DNA from: Lachnospiraceae bacterium C6A11
GTDB lineage: Bacteria > Bacillota > Clostridia > Lachnospirales > Lachnospiraceae
DNA: 64,000 nt
Reading direction: 5' to 3'
Assembly: GCA_000702245.1 (NCBI GenBank)
Contig: JNKY01000014.1
Span: 1 to 64,000, forward strand
The translations under genes and the position numbers were made by a program. Each line of letters starts with the position of its first letter. Position 1 is the first letter of the stretch. A model generated the notes under the pieces. It ran no database searches. It was not told the DNA's origin and saw only the letters and a program-made list of their open reading frames with translations. This document shows positions 55,892-64,000 of this stretch, piece after piece.

Positions 55892-58800
55892 CTACAAAGC
55901 AGGATTCTGCTGAGCCTTCTTTACTGCTTTCTTTCTTGCTGCTTCTGCTGCCTTTCTGTTCTTCTCAGCTATATCAGCTCTGGTATTCTGAGACATGCTT
56001 GCAACCTTCTTAACTATGTTATCGCTGTTGAACTCCTTGATGATCTCCTTGATCGAAAGCTTGCCCATACCGGAATCCTTAACAACCTTCTTAACACTTT
56101 CTCTAAGCTCGTTGACTGATTTACTGTTTGAAAGGCTCTGAACAACCGGATTGTATCTGTTGGCATCTTTGGCCACAATTGTCTGTAAATTAAGCTTATC
56201 ATCGATCTTCTTCTGCTCAGCTGCATACTCCTCAGCCGAAAGTGCAGGATGATTTTCATCACCGAATCCCTTCTTAACAAGCTCTGTCTGAGCAATATTA
56301 TAATTCTTCTGGTAATTCTTGATCTTATTTGTGTAAGTAGGATTCTTTTCTCTTGTCAGTCTGTATTGTTTAGAGCAGTCCTCCACAAGTCTCTTGACGA
56401 GAATATCTGTCATAAGCTTCTCTTTAGTCTGCCTGTCAAGACTCCTTGCCTTCTCAGGATCATCCTTAACCTTGTTTATGAACTTGCGCGCATTTTCCGC
56501 TTTAAGATATATATCTGACATTGCAGTCATGCTCTTAATCTGATTCACATCGTCCTTAAAGGCTCCTACATAATTATTCTCGGTAAATTTCTTAAGCTCG
56601 TCATCTCTTTCAAGCATGCCAAGCATTCTCGCGCCCATCTCGCTATGCATAAAAATATCTTCATTCATCTTATCCATAGCTCTTCCGCATGAGGCTGCAA
56701 ATCTGATACCCGCTGCAAGAATATGTGCAAGCGGATGCTTGTTACCTGCTGCATATTCATTCATCGCATTTATAGCCGCATTTCTTCCTCCTGCGATCAC
56801 GTCCAGATGCTTACTGCATTCCTCCGGAACCGGATTCTTGGCAAGCTCTGTTGTATAATCCTTGCCGGTAAGAAGGATCTTATCCTCAAAGAATTCTCTG
56901 TATCGTCTGTCCTCAGCCGCTACTTCCGGAGTAACAGTTCCTGCAAATACCAGTGCAGAGAAGTCCTGATCCGAAAGATTTCCGCCTGCAGGCGATGCCC
57001 CTATAGTTACGAAATCTTCTTTTTCTCCGATTGCCTTAAACTTCTCGGCAAACTCTTCTCGGCTAAATACACCATCAAACTTATCATCAAATGTTGGTCT
57101 CTTTCCATAGAGCTTCTCAACTCTGCTCATTCTCCTGGCATATTCCATAGGCTTAGAAACTCTGCTGTCAGCCGCAAGGTTCTGTGCCTTTATCTCTCTA
57201 TTCTGCTGAGCGATTAAGTATGCCGACTGCTTCTCCTGACATCTTGCCCAGGTAATCTTATCAGATTTACGCTTACCATTTACAGCTGTAGCCCATCTGG
57301 CGAATTCGTCCTTTGGCAGTATGCTGTAAAGAACCGTAGATGCCGCATCAAATCTGTCATTACCGTAATCAGCTTTTCTGACATCCTCTCTGCCTGACAC
57401 ATAATTCTTACATTTCAGAATAAGCTTCTCCCTGGCATCATTAAGTCCCTTTGTTTCATTCGTAGCAAGCTTATTCTCAAACTTCTTAAGGGCGTCCAGC
57501 ATCTCATTAAACTTTTCTGAGTCCTTATGGCCTGTACCATAGCCGCCCTTTGTTGCTTCAAGTGCCACCATGATACCCTTAAGGAGTGTTATATCAATAT
57601 TTGAAACGTTGGCATCAAAGAATCTCTCAACAACCTTCTCCTTCATGATACCAAGTTCCTGACCGCTCATCACCTTGGATCTTACTACACCGTAGCTCTG
57701 AACGATATCTGTATAATAATTCTCTTTAAACATCGGGTCTGCTACAGTATCAGCCCATTCTTTATAAGCAATATCTTCAGGCTTTTCAGGATTTGTCTTA
57801 GGACTTACGCCCTCATTCGCGAGCATCTTGACGCCGAGATTATGTATTTCCTTTTCAGACTCTAATTCAAGAGAATCATTGAACTCTTCTCTCATCTCAA
57901 AGCCCTTATTCAAATACACCTTTTTCCTGCCTTCAGCCTTAAGTCTGTTTCTTTCCTTATTCATGAAGTCAGCTGCAAACTTAGCTACCAGCTTATCAGC
58001 CTCTGCTACCGAAATCGTATTAAAATTCTGTACTTCCGCAGGGTCAAGTGTTTTCATATATTCCATTTTCATCACGGTCATTGCCGGAACTTCCGGTGGA
58101 ACATTTTTCCCGGTAGTATATGCTTTTATCTCATCCTTGTCATAGCCAATTGTAGCAAGATATTTTTCTATAGTAACCTTGTCTCTGCTAGGATATTCAT
58201 CGAATAAGAATCTGTTGGTTTCATCTGTTATAAAATCCTTCAAGTACTGTTTGTAGTCATCCCCTGTTATAAGGACGGCTTCTTCAGGAGACATTCCCTT
58301 CCCCAGCTTCCTCTGCTTTAACTTTTCCTTGAATTCTTCATCACTGTTAAGTTTATTCACAAATATACCAAATGCATAATCATTCGGTTTTGCATTCAGT
58401 TCCTTAAAGAGAGCCGCCTTCTCTGCCTCATTATACTTAAGCAGAGTTGCAAGATCCTCCATATCCATTAAGGTCTGGTCAAAATTCTGATCAAAGAAAG
58501 AGGCCGGTGTACCAACAAGCTCATCAAGTATACTTGTTCCATATGTCTCAGCATAATCTTTCCTTATTTCAGCAAGGACATTATTACGAGTTACCTCTAT
58601 TCCTTTTTCTTCAACGCTTCTCAAGAATACCTCATAAACATTATCATCTTCATTCCAGCCGTTCCTGTTGAGATAAAGCTTCTTTTCATATTCGGTAAGA
58701 CCCATACTCTTGAGGTAGGCTGAGAGCTTCATCTGATTGTTAAACTTCAGATTTTTGAACATCTGCTCACTTATTCCGGCTGGATCCTGTGCATCAGGAA

Positions 58801-59479
58801 TAAGATACATAGCTATCTGTGAATCTGCACCACTCTTGGCGGAACCCAGAAGATTTACCATGGTCGACTTACGATATGAGGTTAAATAAGCAGCCTTCTT
58901 CTCATTAAGCGGATCGTTAGGATCCTTCTTTTTAAGCTCATCAAGATTCTTCTTATATTCAATTCCCGTAATGTATTCAATATATGAATTGATAAGCTGG
59001 AACTGTTTGTAGTTCTCAACAATAGTCTTTCTTGATCCGTCACCAACAAAATCCTTAAAGAATTTCTTCGCAAGATTCTCGGAAGCCTTCTCATCCTCAG
59101 GAGATGTATTCGTTGTTTTGCTTATACCGAGAGCTTCTCTCTTAAGGAGCGCTTCATCAAAGCTCTTCTGTGCATCAGCAACAAGCCTCTGCTTTTCCTC
59201 CTCCGGAAGATTCTTATTCACATGAATAGTCGCACTTGGGTAATTAGGATCGATATCCGCCACGGTAACTGAGTTCTTCATCTCATTATAAATAAAAAAC
59301 AAAGCCTTATCAGTCATTGTCTTCTGGGCATCATATCCCCTAAGCATCTGTTTTCCAATATCTTCTCTCTGCTTTTTTGTACCAAAATAAGCATCAATAC
59401 CCGGCGCTTCAAGATCAAACGGCTCTGTCTCTACACCACTTTTCTTTTCTTCAACGATCTGTTCTTCTACTTCCTTCAT
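55892..59479 (-). CDS. Giant helix-rich protein of unknown function (A)
   Basis: 1195 residues; family not recognised. There is no signal peptide, no membrane helix and no LPxTG, so it is probably cytosolic or exported by an atypical route. Composition is rich in Lys, Glu, Asp and Asn with few Cys and Trp; predicted mostly helical. It opens with an acidic stretch (MKEVEEQIVEEKKSGVETEP) and ends with a basic Ala/Lys/Arg helix (KAAEAARKKAVKKAQQNPAL). Repeated short runs such as EFMLDALKKFENKL suggest a long rod-like or solenoid shape. AGGAGGAAATAC precedes the ATG. Its promoter region shares a specific element with the neighbouring giant gene, so the two probably act together. Confidence 0.85.
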   Translation of the reverse strand: MKEVEEQIVEEKKSGVETEPFDLEAPGIDAYFGTKKQREDIGKQMLRGYDAQKTMTDKALFFIYNEMKNSVTVADIDPNYPSATIHVNKNLPEEEKQRLVADAQKSFDEALLKREALGISKTTNTSPEDEKASENLAKKFFKDFVGDGSRKTIVENYKQFQLINSYIEYITGIEYKKNLDELKKKDPNDPLNEKKAAYLTSYRKSTMVNLLGSAKSGADSQIAMYLIPDAQDPAGISEQMFKNLKFNNQMKLSAYLKSMGLTEYEKKLYLNRNGWNEDDNVYEVFLRSVEEKGIEVTRNNVLAEIRKDYAETYGTSILDELVGTPASFFDQNFDQTLMDMEDLATLLKYNEAEKAALFKELNAKPNDYAFGIFVNKLNSDEEFKEKLKQRKLGKGMSPEEAVLITGDDYKQYLKDFITDETNRFLFDEYPSRDKVTIEKYLATIGYDKDEIKAYTTGKNVPPEVPAMTVMKMEYMKTLDPAEVQNFNTISVAEADKLVAKFAADFMNKERNRLKAEGRKKVYLNKGFEMREEFNDSLELESEKEIHNLGVKMLANEGVSPKTNPEKPEDIAYKEWADTVADPMFKENYYTDIVQSYGVVRSKVMSGQELGIMKEKVVERFFDANVSNIDITLLKGIMVALEATKGGYGTGHKDSEKFNEMLDALKKFENKLATNETKGLNDAREKLILKCKNYVSGREDVRKADYGNDRFDAASTVLYSILPKDEFARWATAVNGKRKSDKITWARCQEKQSAYLIAQQNREIKAQNLAADSRVSKPMEYARRMSRVEKLYGKRPTFDDKFDGVFSREEFAEKFKAIGEKEDFVTIGASPAGGNLSDQDFSALVFAGTVTPEVAAEDRRYREFFEDKILLTGKDYTTELAKNPVPEECSKHLDVIAGGRNAAINAMNEYAAGNKHPLAHILAAGIRFAASCGRAMDKMNEDIFMHSEMGARMLGMLERDDELKKFTENNYVGAFKDDVNQIKSMTAMSDIYLKAENARKFINKVKDDPEKARSLDRQTKEKLMTDILVKRLVEDCSKQYRLTREKNPTYTNKIKNYQKNYNIAQTELVKKGFGDENHPALSAEEYAAEQKKIDDKLNLQTIVAKDANRYNPVVQSLSNSKSVNELRESVKKVVKDSGMGKLSIKEIIKEFNSDNIVKKVASMSQNTRADIAEKNRKAAEAARKKAVKKAQQNPAL

Positions 59480-59577
59480 AGGTATTTCCTCCTGATATAT
59501 ATAAACTCTTTATTTACTAATATATGAACAAAAATATCCTATTTGTTCTCTCATGTGACTACTTTACCACACCAAAC

Positions 59578-59597
59578 GCAACAAAAGTGCAACAAAA
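59578..59597 (-). promoter_or_regulatory. Direct-repeat element upstream of giant gene A
   Basis: Two TTTTGTTGC copies 11 bp apart (59597-59589 and 59586-59578, minus strand), then GTTTGGTGTGGTAAAGT. A candidate -10 (TAAAGT) lies 13-14 bp after the second copy. The same arrangement precedes giant gene B. It overlaps the T-run of the terminator of gene B. Confidence 0.65.
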
Positions 59598-59627
59598 AAA
59601 CCGGAGATATCTGAAAAATCTCCGGTT
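59593..59627 (-). terminator. Intrinsic terminator of giant gene B
   Basis: AACCGGAGAT / ATCTCCGGTT arms (59599-59627) followed by TTTTTTTG on the minus strand. Confidence 0.92.
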
Positions 59628-59636
59628 CTTTTAGAA

Positions 59637-62600
59637 CTATTTATTTTTTCCCATCTTTTTTCCTGTTACCACATTCTTTCTCTGGCGGCTTACAGGATTA
59701 TCTTTAAGAACCTCAGGATTGTTTGCCTTCTGTCTCTCCATCTCATGCTTGTTATTGGTCTCTATAATCTTACGAAGCTTTGCAGGATCCTTCGCAATTG
59801 CAGCAACAGTCTTCGGATTCTTGTTCTTGCCCGGCTGCCTGCTGCTCTGAAGTGATTTTCTGAACTCAGGGCTCTTATAATTCTTTTCAGAGAATTCCTC
59901 AAGCGAGATCTGCTTGCCTGTCTCAGTCTTCTTCGGAAGGCTTCCGGTAAGCTTATAGATTCCGCCTACGATAGCAAGCGAACTGTCTCTGTAGTAATCC
60001 TCATGATTCTTATATTTTCCGGTCTCAAGCCTTTTTGTTGCAGCCTCGGCATCCTTCAGAAATTCCGCAGACTTAACATTACTTATCAGCTTATCTATTC
60101 CGCTAATCTCCACCGGATCAGGCTTTGAAGAATCTATCTTAATGGAAATATCCTTAAAATACTCTCCGCTCATGATAGCTCCGATATGCTCCTTCAGAAG
60201 GTCAGGATGCTTCTTGTACACATTCTCAAGCCTTGTCATAGCCTTCTCTTTAAACATAAGCTCTGCGTAATTAAGATATCCTGCTTCCATTCTATCATTC
60301 AGTTCGGAGTAGTTCTTACCCTCTGCACTCTTCAGCTTATCCCTAAGTGCTTTCTTGTTCATCTCAATTGCAAACGCATTCGATATGATTTTACCAATCA
60401 GATTGTTCGTCATATCTTCCCGCTCAGGAAGAGGATTCTCAACAAAACGCTGAATAGCTATATTCATATGATCTCTGCCTGCCTTAATATTTCCGATAAC
60501 TCCAATATCGGATTTCAGCTTGTCAGAGTAATTCTTATATGTTGTAAAATCATTATGGACAGACTTTGCAACCTCCGGTACCGCATCCTTACAATGCTCA
60601 ACTTCCTGCCAGATATCGGTTCTGTAGAGCTGAAGTGCTTCTATCTTCCTGAATATATCACTATCAAATACCTTAGGATCGTTAAGATCAAAAGTCTTCA
60701 GCTTCTCATCTATCATGACTTTGGTCTTTTCCATACCCTTGACCATCATCTCTGCCAGCCACTTCTGATTCTCCGGAGTATTATATGCCATCTTCTTTGT
60801 AACCTGATCAAACATAGCTGTTTTTTCATTTACGAACTTATCAGCATCCAAAAGATCGTCGATAGAATATTTGCCCGTAACCGCGAGTGCCATTAATGCA
60901 GTTGACTGAACAGCCGATCTTGCCGTGCTGTAGCCGGCGCTTCCGCGAGGTATCTGTCTGTCCGGCTTGTAGATTCCTGACCTGAAGGCTAAATTCTGTT
61001 CCTTATTTTTCTGAATGTCATATTTATCGAAGGCTTTATATTCATCATACTTATCTCCGAGATCGTTCCTTAGGCATTCATCCTTGATCTCCTTTGCAGA
61101 AGTGAGATTTACTACAAGGTATTTCTTAAGCTTACGCGCCTGAATAACTCTGCTTCTTGCATAATCAGAATTGGTCTTCGTCTTATTATCAAGATACTTA
61201 GAAGTAAGATCACTTACCTTCTGTCCCAAGTTGATATACTCCTGCATCTCTGCGGCAGTAGGATTCTTTCCACTCTCACCAAGGCTCTTTGCATAGTCTC
61301 TGAAGTTCTTCAGCGCCTCATACATATCCTTGAAGTTCTGTGATCCGCCTCTATAATTAACGCCCTTAATGTTACTAACAAGCTCATCGATCATAGTCGC
61401 ATTGTTTTTCAGGACTTCAGGTGTAACTCCGACCATATATAGAGCATTTGCAGCGTTATTCTCCTTGATGTAATCAGCCATATTCTTTTCGATCTGAGCT
61501 CTGGTTGTTTTGATATCTTTACTCAGCTTTTCATTCTGCTCTTTATTCATGGCAGAAGCCATATCCGGAAGCTTAACATTTGGGAACTTCTCTGTAATAT
61601 TTGCGGAACAGACTGACTCGGCATCGTTTATTGCCTCGATCATCTCAAGCTGATTATTGGCATTTACTATCGCCGCGTATTCAGGAGACTTTTTGATTGA
61701 AGAAATATAGAGGCGCTTAAGCTTATCATATCCGCCCGGTGACGCAAGGATCGCTTCAATATTTGAAATATTATACTTCTTAACTGAATAGCCCATATAT
61801 TCACTGGCAGTATGAAGCTCTCGATGGTTATCCATCAACCTTCCGATCTTTGTCTGTTCATCTAACTCATCAGATCTTCCGTCAGGTCCGCCAAGCAGCG
61901 TTATATAACCATAAAAGAGATCATTTGCCACTTTTCTTTCTCTATCGTGCATCTGAACATTTATGTTTGCTATATAGAGGTCGAACAGAAGATCAGCTGC
62001 CTTTTCAGCCTTAATATTCTTCGAAAGCATATTCAGATCATTGATGAGACTATGTCTCTTGTTTCCCGCATCATGAAGAGCCTTAACCTCTTCATCGTAG
62101 CACTTAAGCTTTGCAACCTGGATAGGTGTTGCTATTTTCGGCATAACATTTAAAGGCTCCTTACCCATAATCTCAGCCGCAAGAGCCAGACCCTCCCTGC
62201 TGTTAGAGAGTGCCTGATCATAATTTCCCAGATATGCTGCTTTTGTATTTATAAATCTGACCGCATCAACATTTCTTGCCTCAAAATCTATAAAGTTCTG
62301 AAGAAGCTCCTTTGCCGGTTCAGGATCATTTCGTTTAAATGCTTCAAGCGCAGCCTTAGCCTTCTTTCTGGCCTCTACGATAATCGGCTCCATAAGGTGT
62401 GTTCTGCTGTCACTCTTGGTCACGTTATCGATAACGTAATTCTGATTTGAATCCACAACTCTCCTGACATCAGGATTTGATCCCGTTAACTGATAATCAT
62501 CCATTCCATCTACAGTCGGATCCATCATAGCTCCAATGATTATTGCCGTAACAAGCTTCTCATCCATTCCCTTGGGAATATCCATTTCGATTGCATTGTA

Positions 62601-62738
62601 TTCGTTATAGAGCTTTATATCCTGCGTAACCTTCCCCTTAGGTCCGAGAGTCGCAATAAGGCTTTCATATCTCTTTTTCTCAACGAATTCATCAACATTC
62701 GTCTTAAACTTTATTTTCTGATTATTTGTTAACGGCAT
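59637..62738 (-). CDS. Giant helix-rich protein of unknown function (B)
   Basis: 1033 residues; family not recognised. No signal peptide or membrane helix. Lys/Asp/Asn-rich and predicted helical throughout; helices such as LMEPIIVEARKKAKAALEAF and AAATKRLETGKYKNHEDYY. The C-terminal ~80 residues are basic and Pro/Asn/Lys-rich, ending RQRKNVVTGKKMGKNK, like a nucleic-acid- or polymer-binding tail. It is no obvious paralogue of protein A by eye, though size, composition and basic C-terminus are alike. AAGGAGGAAAAT precedes the ATG. Its own terminator separates it from gene A. There are no phage structural genes nearby, so tape-measure protein is unlikely. Confidence 0.85.
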   Translation of the reverse strand: MPLTNNQKIKFKTNVDEFVEKKRYESLIATLGPKGKVTQDIKLYNEYNAIEMDIPKGMDEKLVTAIIIGAMMDPTVDGMDDYQLTGSNPDVRRVVDSNQNYVIDNVTKSDSRTHLMEPIIVEARKKAKAALEAFKRNDPEPAKELLQNFIDFEARNVDAVRFINTKAAYLGNYDQALSNSREGLALAAEIMGKEPLNVMPKIATPIQVAKLKCYDEEVKALHDAGNKRHSLINDLNMLSKNIKAEKAADLLFDLYIANINVQMHDRERKVANDLFYGYITLLGGPDGRSDELDEQTKIGRLMDNHRELHTASEYMGYSVKKYNISNIEAILASPGGYDKLKRLYISSIKKSPEYAAIVNANNQLEMIEAINDAESVCSANITEKFPNVKLPDMASAMNKEQNEKLSKDIKTTRAQIEKNMADYIKENNAANALYMVGVTPEVLKNNATMIDELVSNIKGVNYRGGSQNFKDMYEALKNFRDYAKSLGESGKNPTAAEMQEYINLGQKVSDLTSKYLDNKTKTNSDYARSRVIQARKLKKYLVVNLTSAKEIKDECLRNDLGDKYDEYKAFDKYDIQKNKEQNLAFRSGIYKPDRQIPRGSAGYSTARSAVQSTALMALAVTGKYSIDDLLDADKFVNEKTAMFDQVTKKMAYNTPENQKWLAEMMVKGMEKTKVMIDEKLKTFDLNDPKVFDSDIFRKIEALQLYRTDIWQEVEHCKDAVPEVAKSVHNDFTTYKNYSDKLKSDIGVIGNIKAGRDHMNIAIQRFVENPLPEREDMTNNLIGKIISNAFAIEMNKKALRDKLKSAEGKNYSELNDRMEAGYLNYAELMFKEKAMTRLENVYKKHPDLLKEHIGAIMSGEYFKDISIKIDSSKPDPVEISGIDKLISNVKSAEFLKDAEAATKRLETGKYKNHEDYYRDSSLAIVGGIYKLTGSLPKKTETGKQISLEEFSEKNYKSPEFRKSLQSSRQPGKNKNPKTVAAIAKDPAKLRKIIETNNKHEMERQKANNPEVLKDNPVSRQRKNVVTGKKMGKNK

Positions 62739-62818
62739 ATTTTCCTCCTTACCTGCAATCCTTATCTTTTGTGCAACGGTTTATCTTTTTTTTCTAAATG
62801 GATAATATCACCCTAAGC

Positions 62819-62838
62819 GCAACAAAAGCGTAACAAAA
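62819..62838 (-). promoter_or_regulatory. Direct-repeat element upstream of giant gene B
   Basis: TTTTGTTAC (62838-62830) and TTTTGTTGC (62827-62819) on the minus strand, 11 bp apart, followed by GCTTAGGGTGATATTAT. TATTAT is a candidate -10 at the same distance as in the element of gene A. No -35 consensus, which suits activator dependence. Confidence 0.65.
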
Positions 62839-62958
62839 TCAAAAATAGTTTTATAAACTTGCATTCATATTGATAAGTATATACAATATACCTTAATGTT
62901 GCATAGAAAGAAGCACCTATAGCCTAAGACACGTCTGCTATATCTACCGGAGATAATT

Positions 62959-64000
62959 ATGAGCACTAATGACAAATATATAATTTCAAATATATATTGG
63001 GACAGAATGTGGATATTCTTCGAAATAAAACCTGTCACATCTGAGAGGTTTTTTCCTTATATCATTAATTCCGATTGTTCATATAAAGCATATCTTCTTA
63101 AGCACTCTGAAGGTCTGTATAAGCTGAACATTACAAATCCCGGCAATTGCAGGATGCTTCCTCTCGGTACATATCATATCTCCTACGACAACGCAGGCCC
63201 TCTGGGAACATCAGCTTCCTCAAGCACGGCGTACAGCTTCATAAGGTACTGCTCTCCGGAGGATAAGGATATTACCGAGGATAATAAAAGGTTCATATAT
63301 TTCCACTCAGAGAGAGAATACAGAGTGGACTTTTACGATAACGACGTTTTCTCCTTCACATCATCCGATGGTCAAAGAACTGATATAAAAAAGCGGATAA
63401 AGATCAAAACACGGCTGGAACGCAGAAGGCACAGGATTGCCAAAACAGTCCTGCGCACCGTCTATAATTTTGATTATTTCAAATATAGAAAGCTTTCTAA
63501 GCATAAAGAAAAAAAAATACTCCTTTTCAGTGATCAGAGTGAAGAAATGGGTTCAAATATGGCTGCTTTGAAGGATGGTCTCATCCGTGCCGGTTATAAA
63601 CCGGAAGAAAGCCTCCGAGCTGTAACAACAAAGCATTACAGCTTCCTGCATTGGATGAAAACACTTAAGAAGCTCGCTAAAGCTGATTATATTTTCCTGG
63701 ATGATCACAGCCAGACAACTGACTGGCTTACTATAAAGGGTGCAACCATAACACAGATATGGCACGCCGGAGCAGGCTTTAAATCAACAGGCTACAGCAG
63801 ATTCGGTATGAACGCCTCTCCCGCTCCTGTTTCAGGACACAGACAATATGATTATGGTATAACAGGTTCGCGAAACATACGTCATTTCTTCTCCGAGGTT
63901 TGGGGAATAAATGATTCCATGGTCCTTCCTGCCGGAATGCCAAGGCTTGACAAATACCTTGATAAAGCTTATCAGGCAAAAACAAAGGAAAAGCTTCTGA
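62959..64000 (+). CDS. CDP-glycerol/ribitol glycerophosphotransferase-like protein (partial)
   Basis: ATG at 62959, preceded by CCGGAG, open to the window edge (347 codons plus one base), so the C-terminus is missing. The first ~175 residues are a family-variable N-terminal region. Then KILLFSDQSEEMGSN near 180-195, ADYIFLDDHSQTTDWL near 245-260 and the glycosyltransferase core TQIWHAGAGFKSTGYSRFG near 269-287, with GMPRLDKYL near 325, typical of the TagB/TagF (PF04464) fold. Such enzymes build teichoic acid or glycerol/ribitol phosphate decorations from CDP-activated precursors at the membrane. Divergent from giant gene B (220 bp between). Confidence 0.88.
   Translation, partial: MSTNDKYIISNIYWDRMWIFFEIKPVTSERFFPYIINSDCSYKAYLLKHSEGLYKLNITNPGNCRMLPLGTYHISYDNAGPLGTSASSSTAYSFIRYCSPEDKDITEDNKRFIYFHSEREYRVDFYDNDVFSFTSSDGQRTDIKKRIKIKTRLERRRHRIAKTVLRTVYNFDYFKYRKLSKHKEKKILLFSDQSEEMGSNMAALKDGLIRAGYKPEESLRAVTTKHYSFLHWMKTLKKLAKADYIFLDDHSQTTDWLTIKGATITQIWHAGAGFKSTGYSRFGMNASPAPVSGHRQYDYGITGSRNIRHFFSEVWGINDSMVLPAGMPRLDKYLDKAYQAKTKEKLL

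Noticed and set aside
55892-62738. Giant proteins as phage tape-measure proteins
   Set aside because: No capsid, tail, portal, lysis or integrase genes nearby, and each has its own promoter element and terminator.

Overview
The window looks like chromosomal DNA of a low-to-moderate GC anaerobic Firmicute, most likely a gut or rumen Lachnospiraceae. The reasons are the gene set (type III glutamine synthetase, Amt-PII fusion, an ANTAR regulator tied to nitrogen genes, an HscC-like Hsp70 with a J-TPR partner, an OxlT-like transporter, a PaaK-type CoA ligase, a sortase-style surface protein), strong AGGAGG ribosome sites and clostridial-style promoters. I see no rRNA, tRNA, CRISPR array, transposase or phage module. 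Family calls are made by eye from motifs; no search was run.

Layout. 1-4158 (-): C-terminally cut surface adhesin with a choice-of-anchor-A-like head and SpaA/Cna_B-like repeats. 4.7-7.5 kb (-): MurE-like ligase and ATP-grasp ligase pair. 7.7-12.7 kb (-): copper P-type ATPase with a downstream acidic-tailed membrane protein, and peptidase T. 12.9-16.7 kb: TetR repressor divergent from a MacB-like ABC exporter, with clear operators. 16.8-20.6 kb (-): YwlG/DUF436 protein, variant cysteine synthase with a 35-bp triple repeat at its stop codon, phenylacetate-CoA ligase, small membrane protein. 20.8-22.3 kb (+): OxlT-like MFS carrier. 22.4-29.8 kb (-): five-gene operon of a J-TPR protein, HscC-like Hsp70, DUF6472-like mini-protein, an unknown protein and a HAD phosphatase. 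30.3-33.5 kb: HTH protein convergent with an AgrC/AgrA-like two-component pair.

33.7-55.7 kb is a glutamine island, nearly all on the minus strand: glnN, amt-PII, purF, trpF, gltB, gltD, pyrG, carA, carB, a diverged glnA-like gene and an ANTAR regulator, interrupted by one plus-strand RelA/SpoT-type synthetase. Three genes that bring in ammonium or make glutamine/glutamate (glnN, amt, gltB) carry the same leader: a 5-bp hairpin with an A1/G4 hexaloop, mutually exclusive with an intrinsic terminator. This is the signature recognised by ANTAR antiterminators. The glutamine-consuming genes carA, pyrG and purF lack it. The ANTAR protein's receiver domain has lost its phosphorylation site, and the adjacent GlnA-like protein seems to lack phosphate-binding arginines, suggesting a non-phosphorelay nitrogen-sensing circuit.

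55.9-62.7 kb (-): two very large, helix-rich proteins of no recognised family, each preceded by the same 11-bp-spaced direct-repeat element, so probably co-regulated. The window ends inside a TagF/TagB-like glycerophosphotransferase gene (62959-64000, +).
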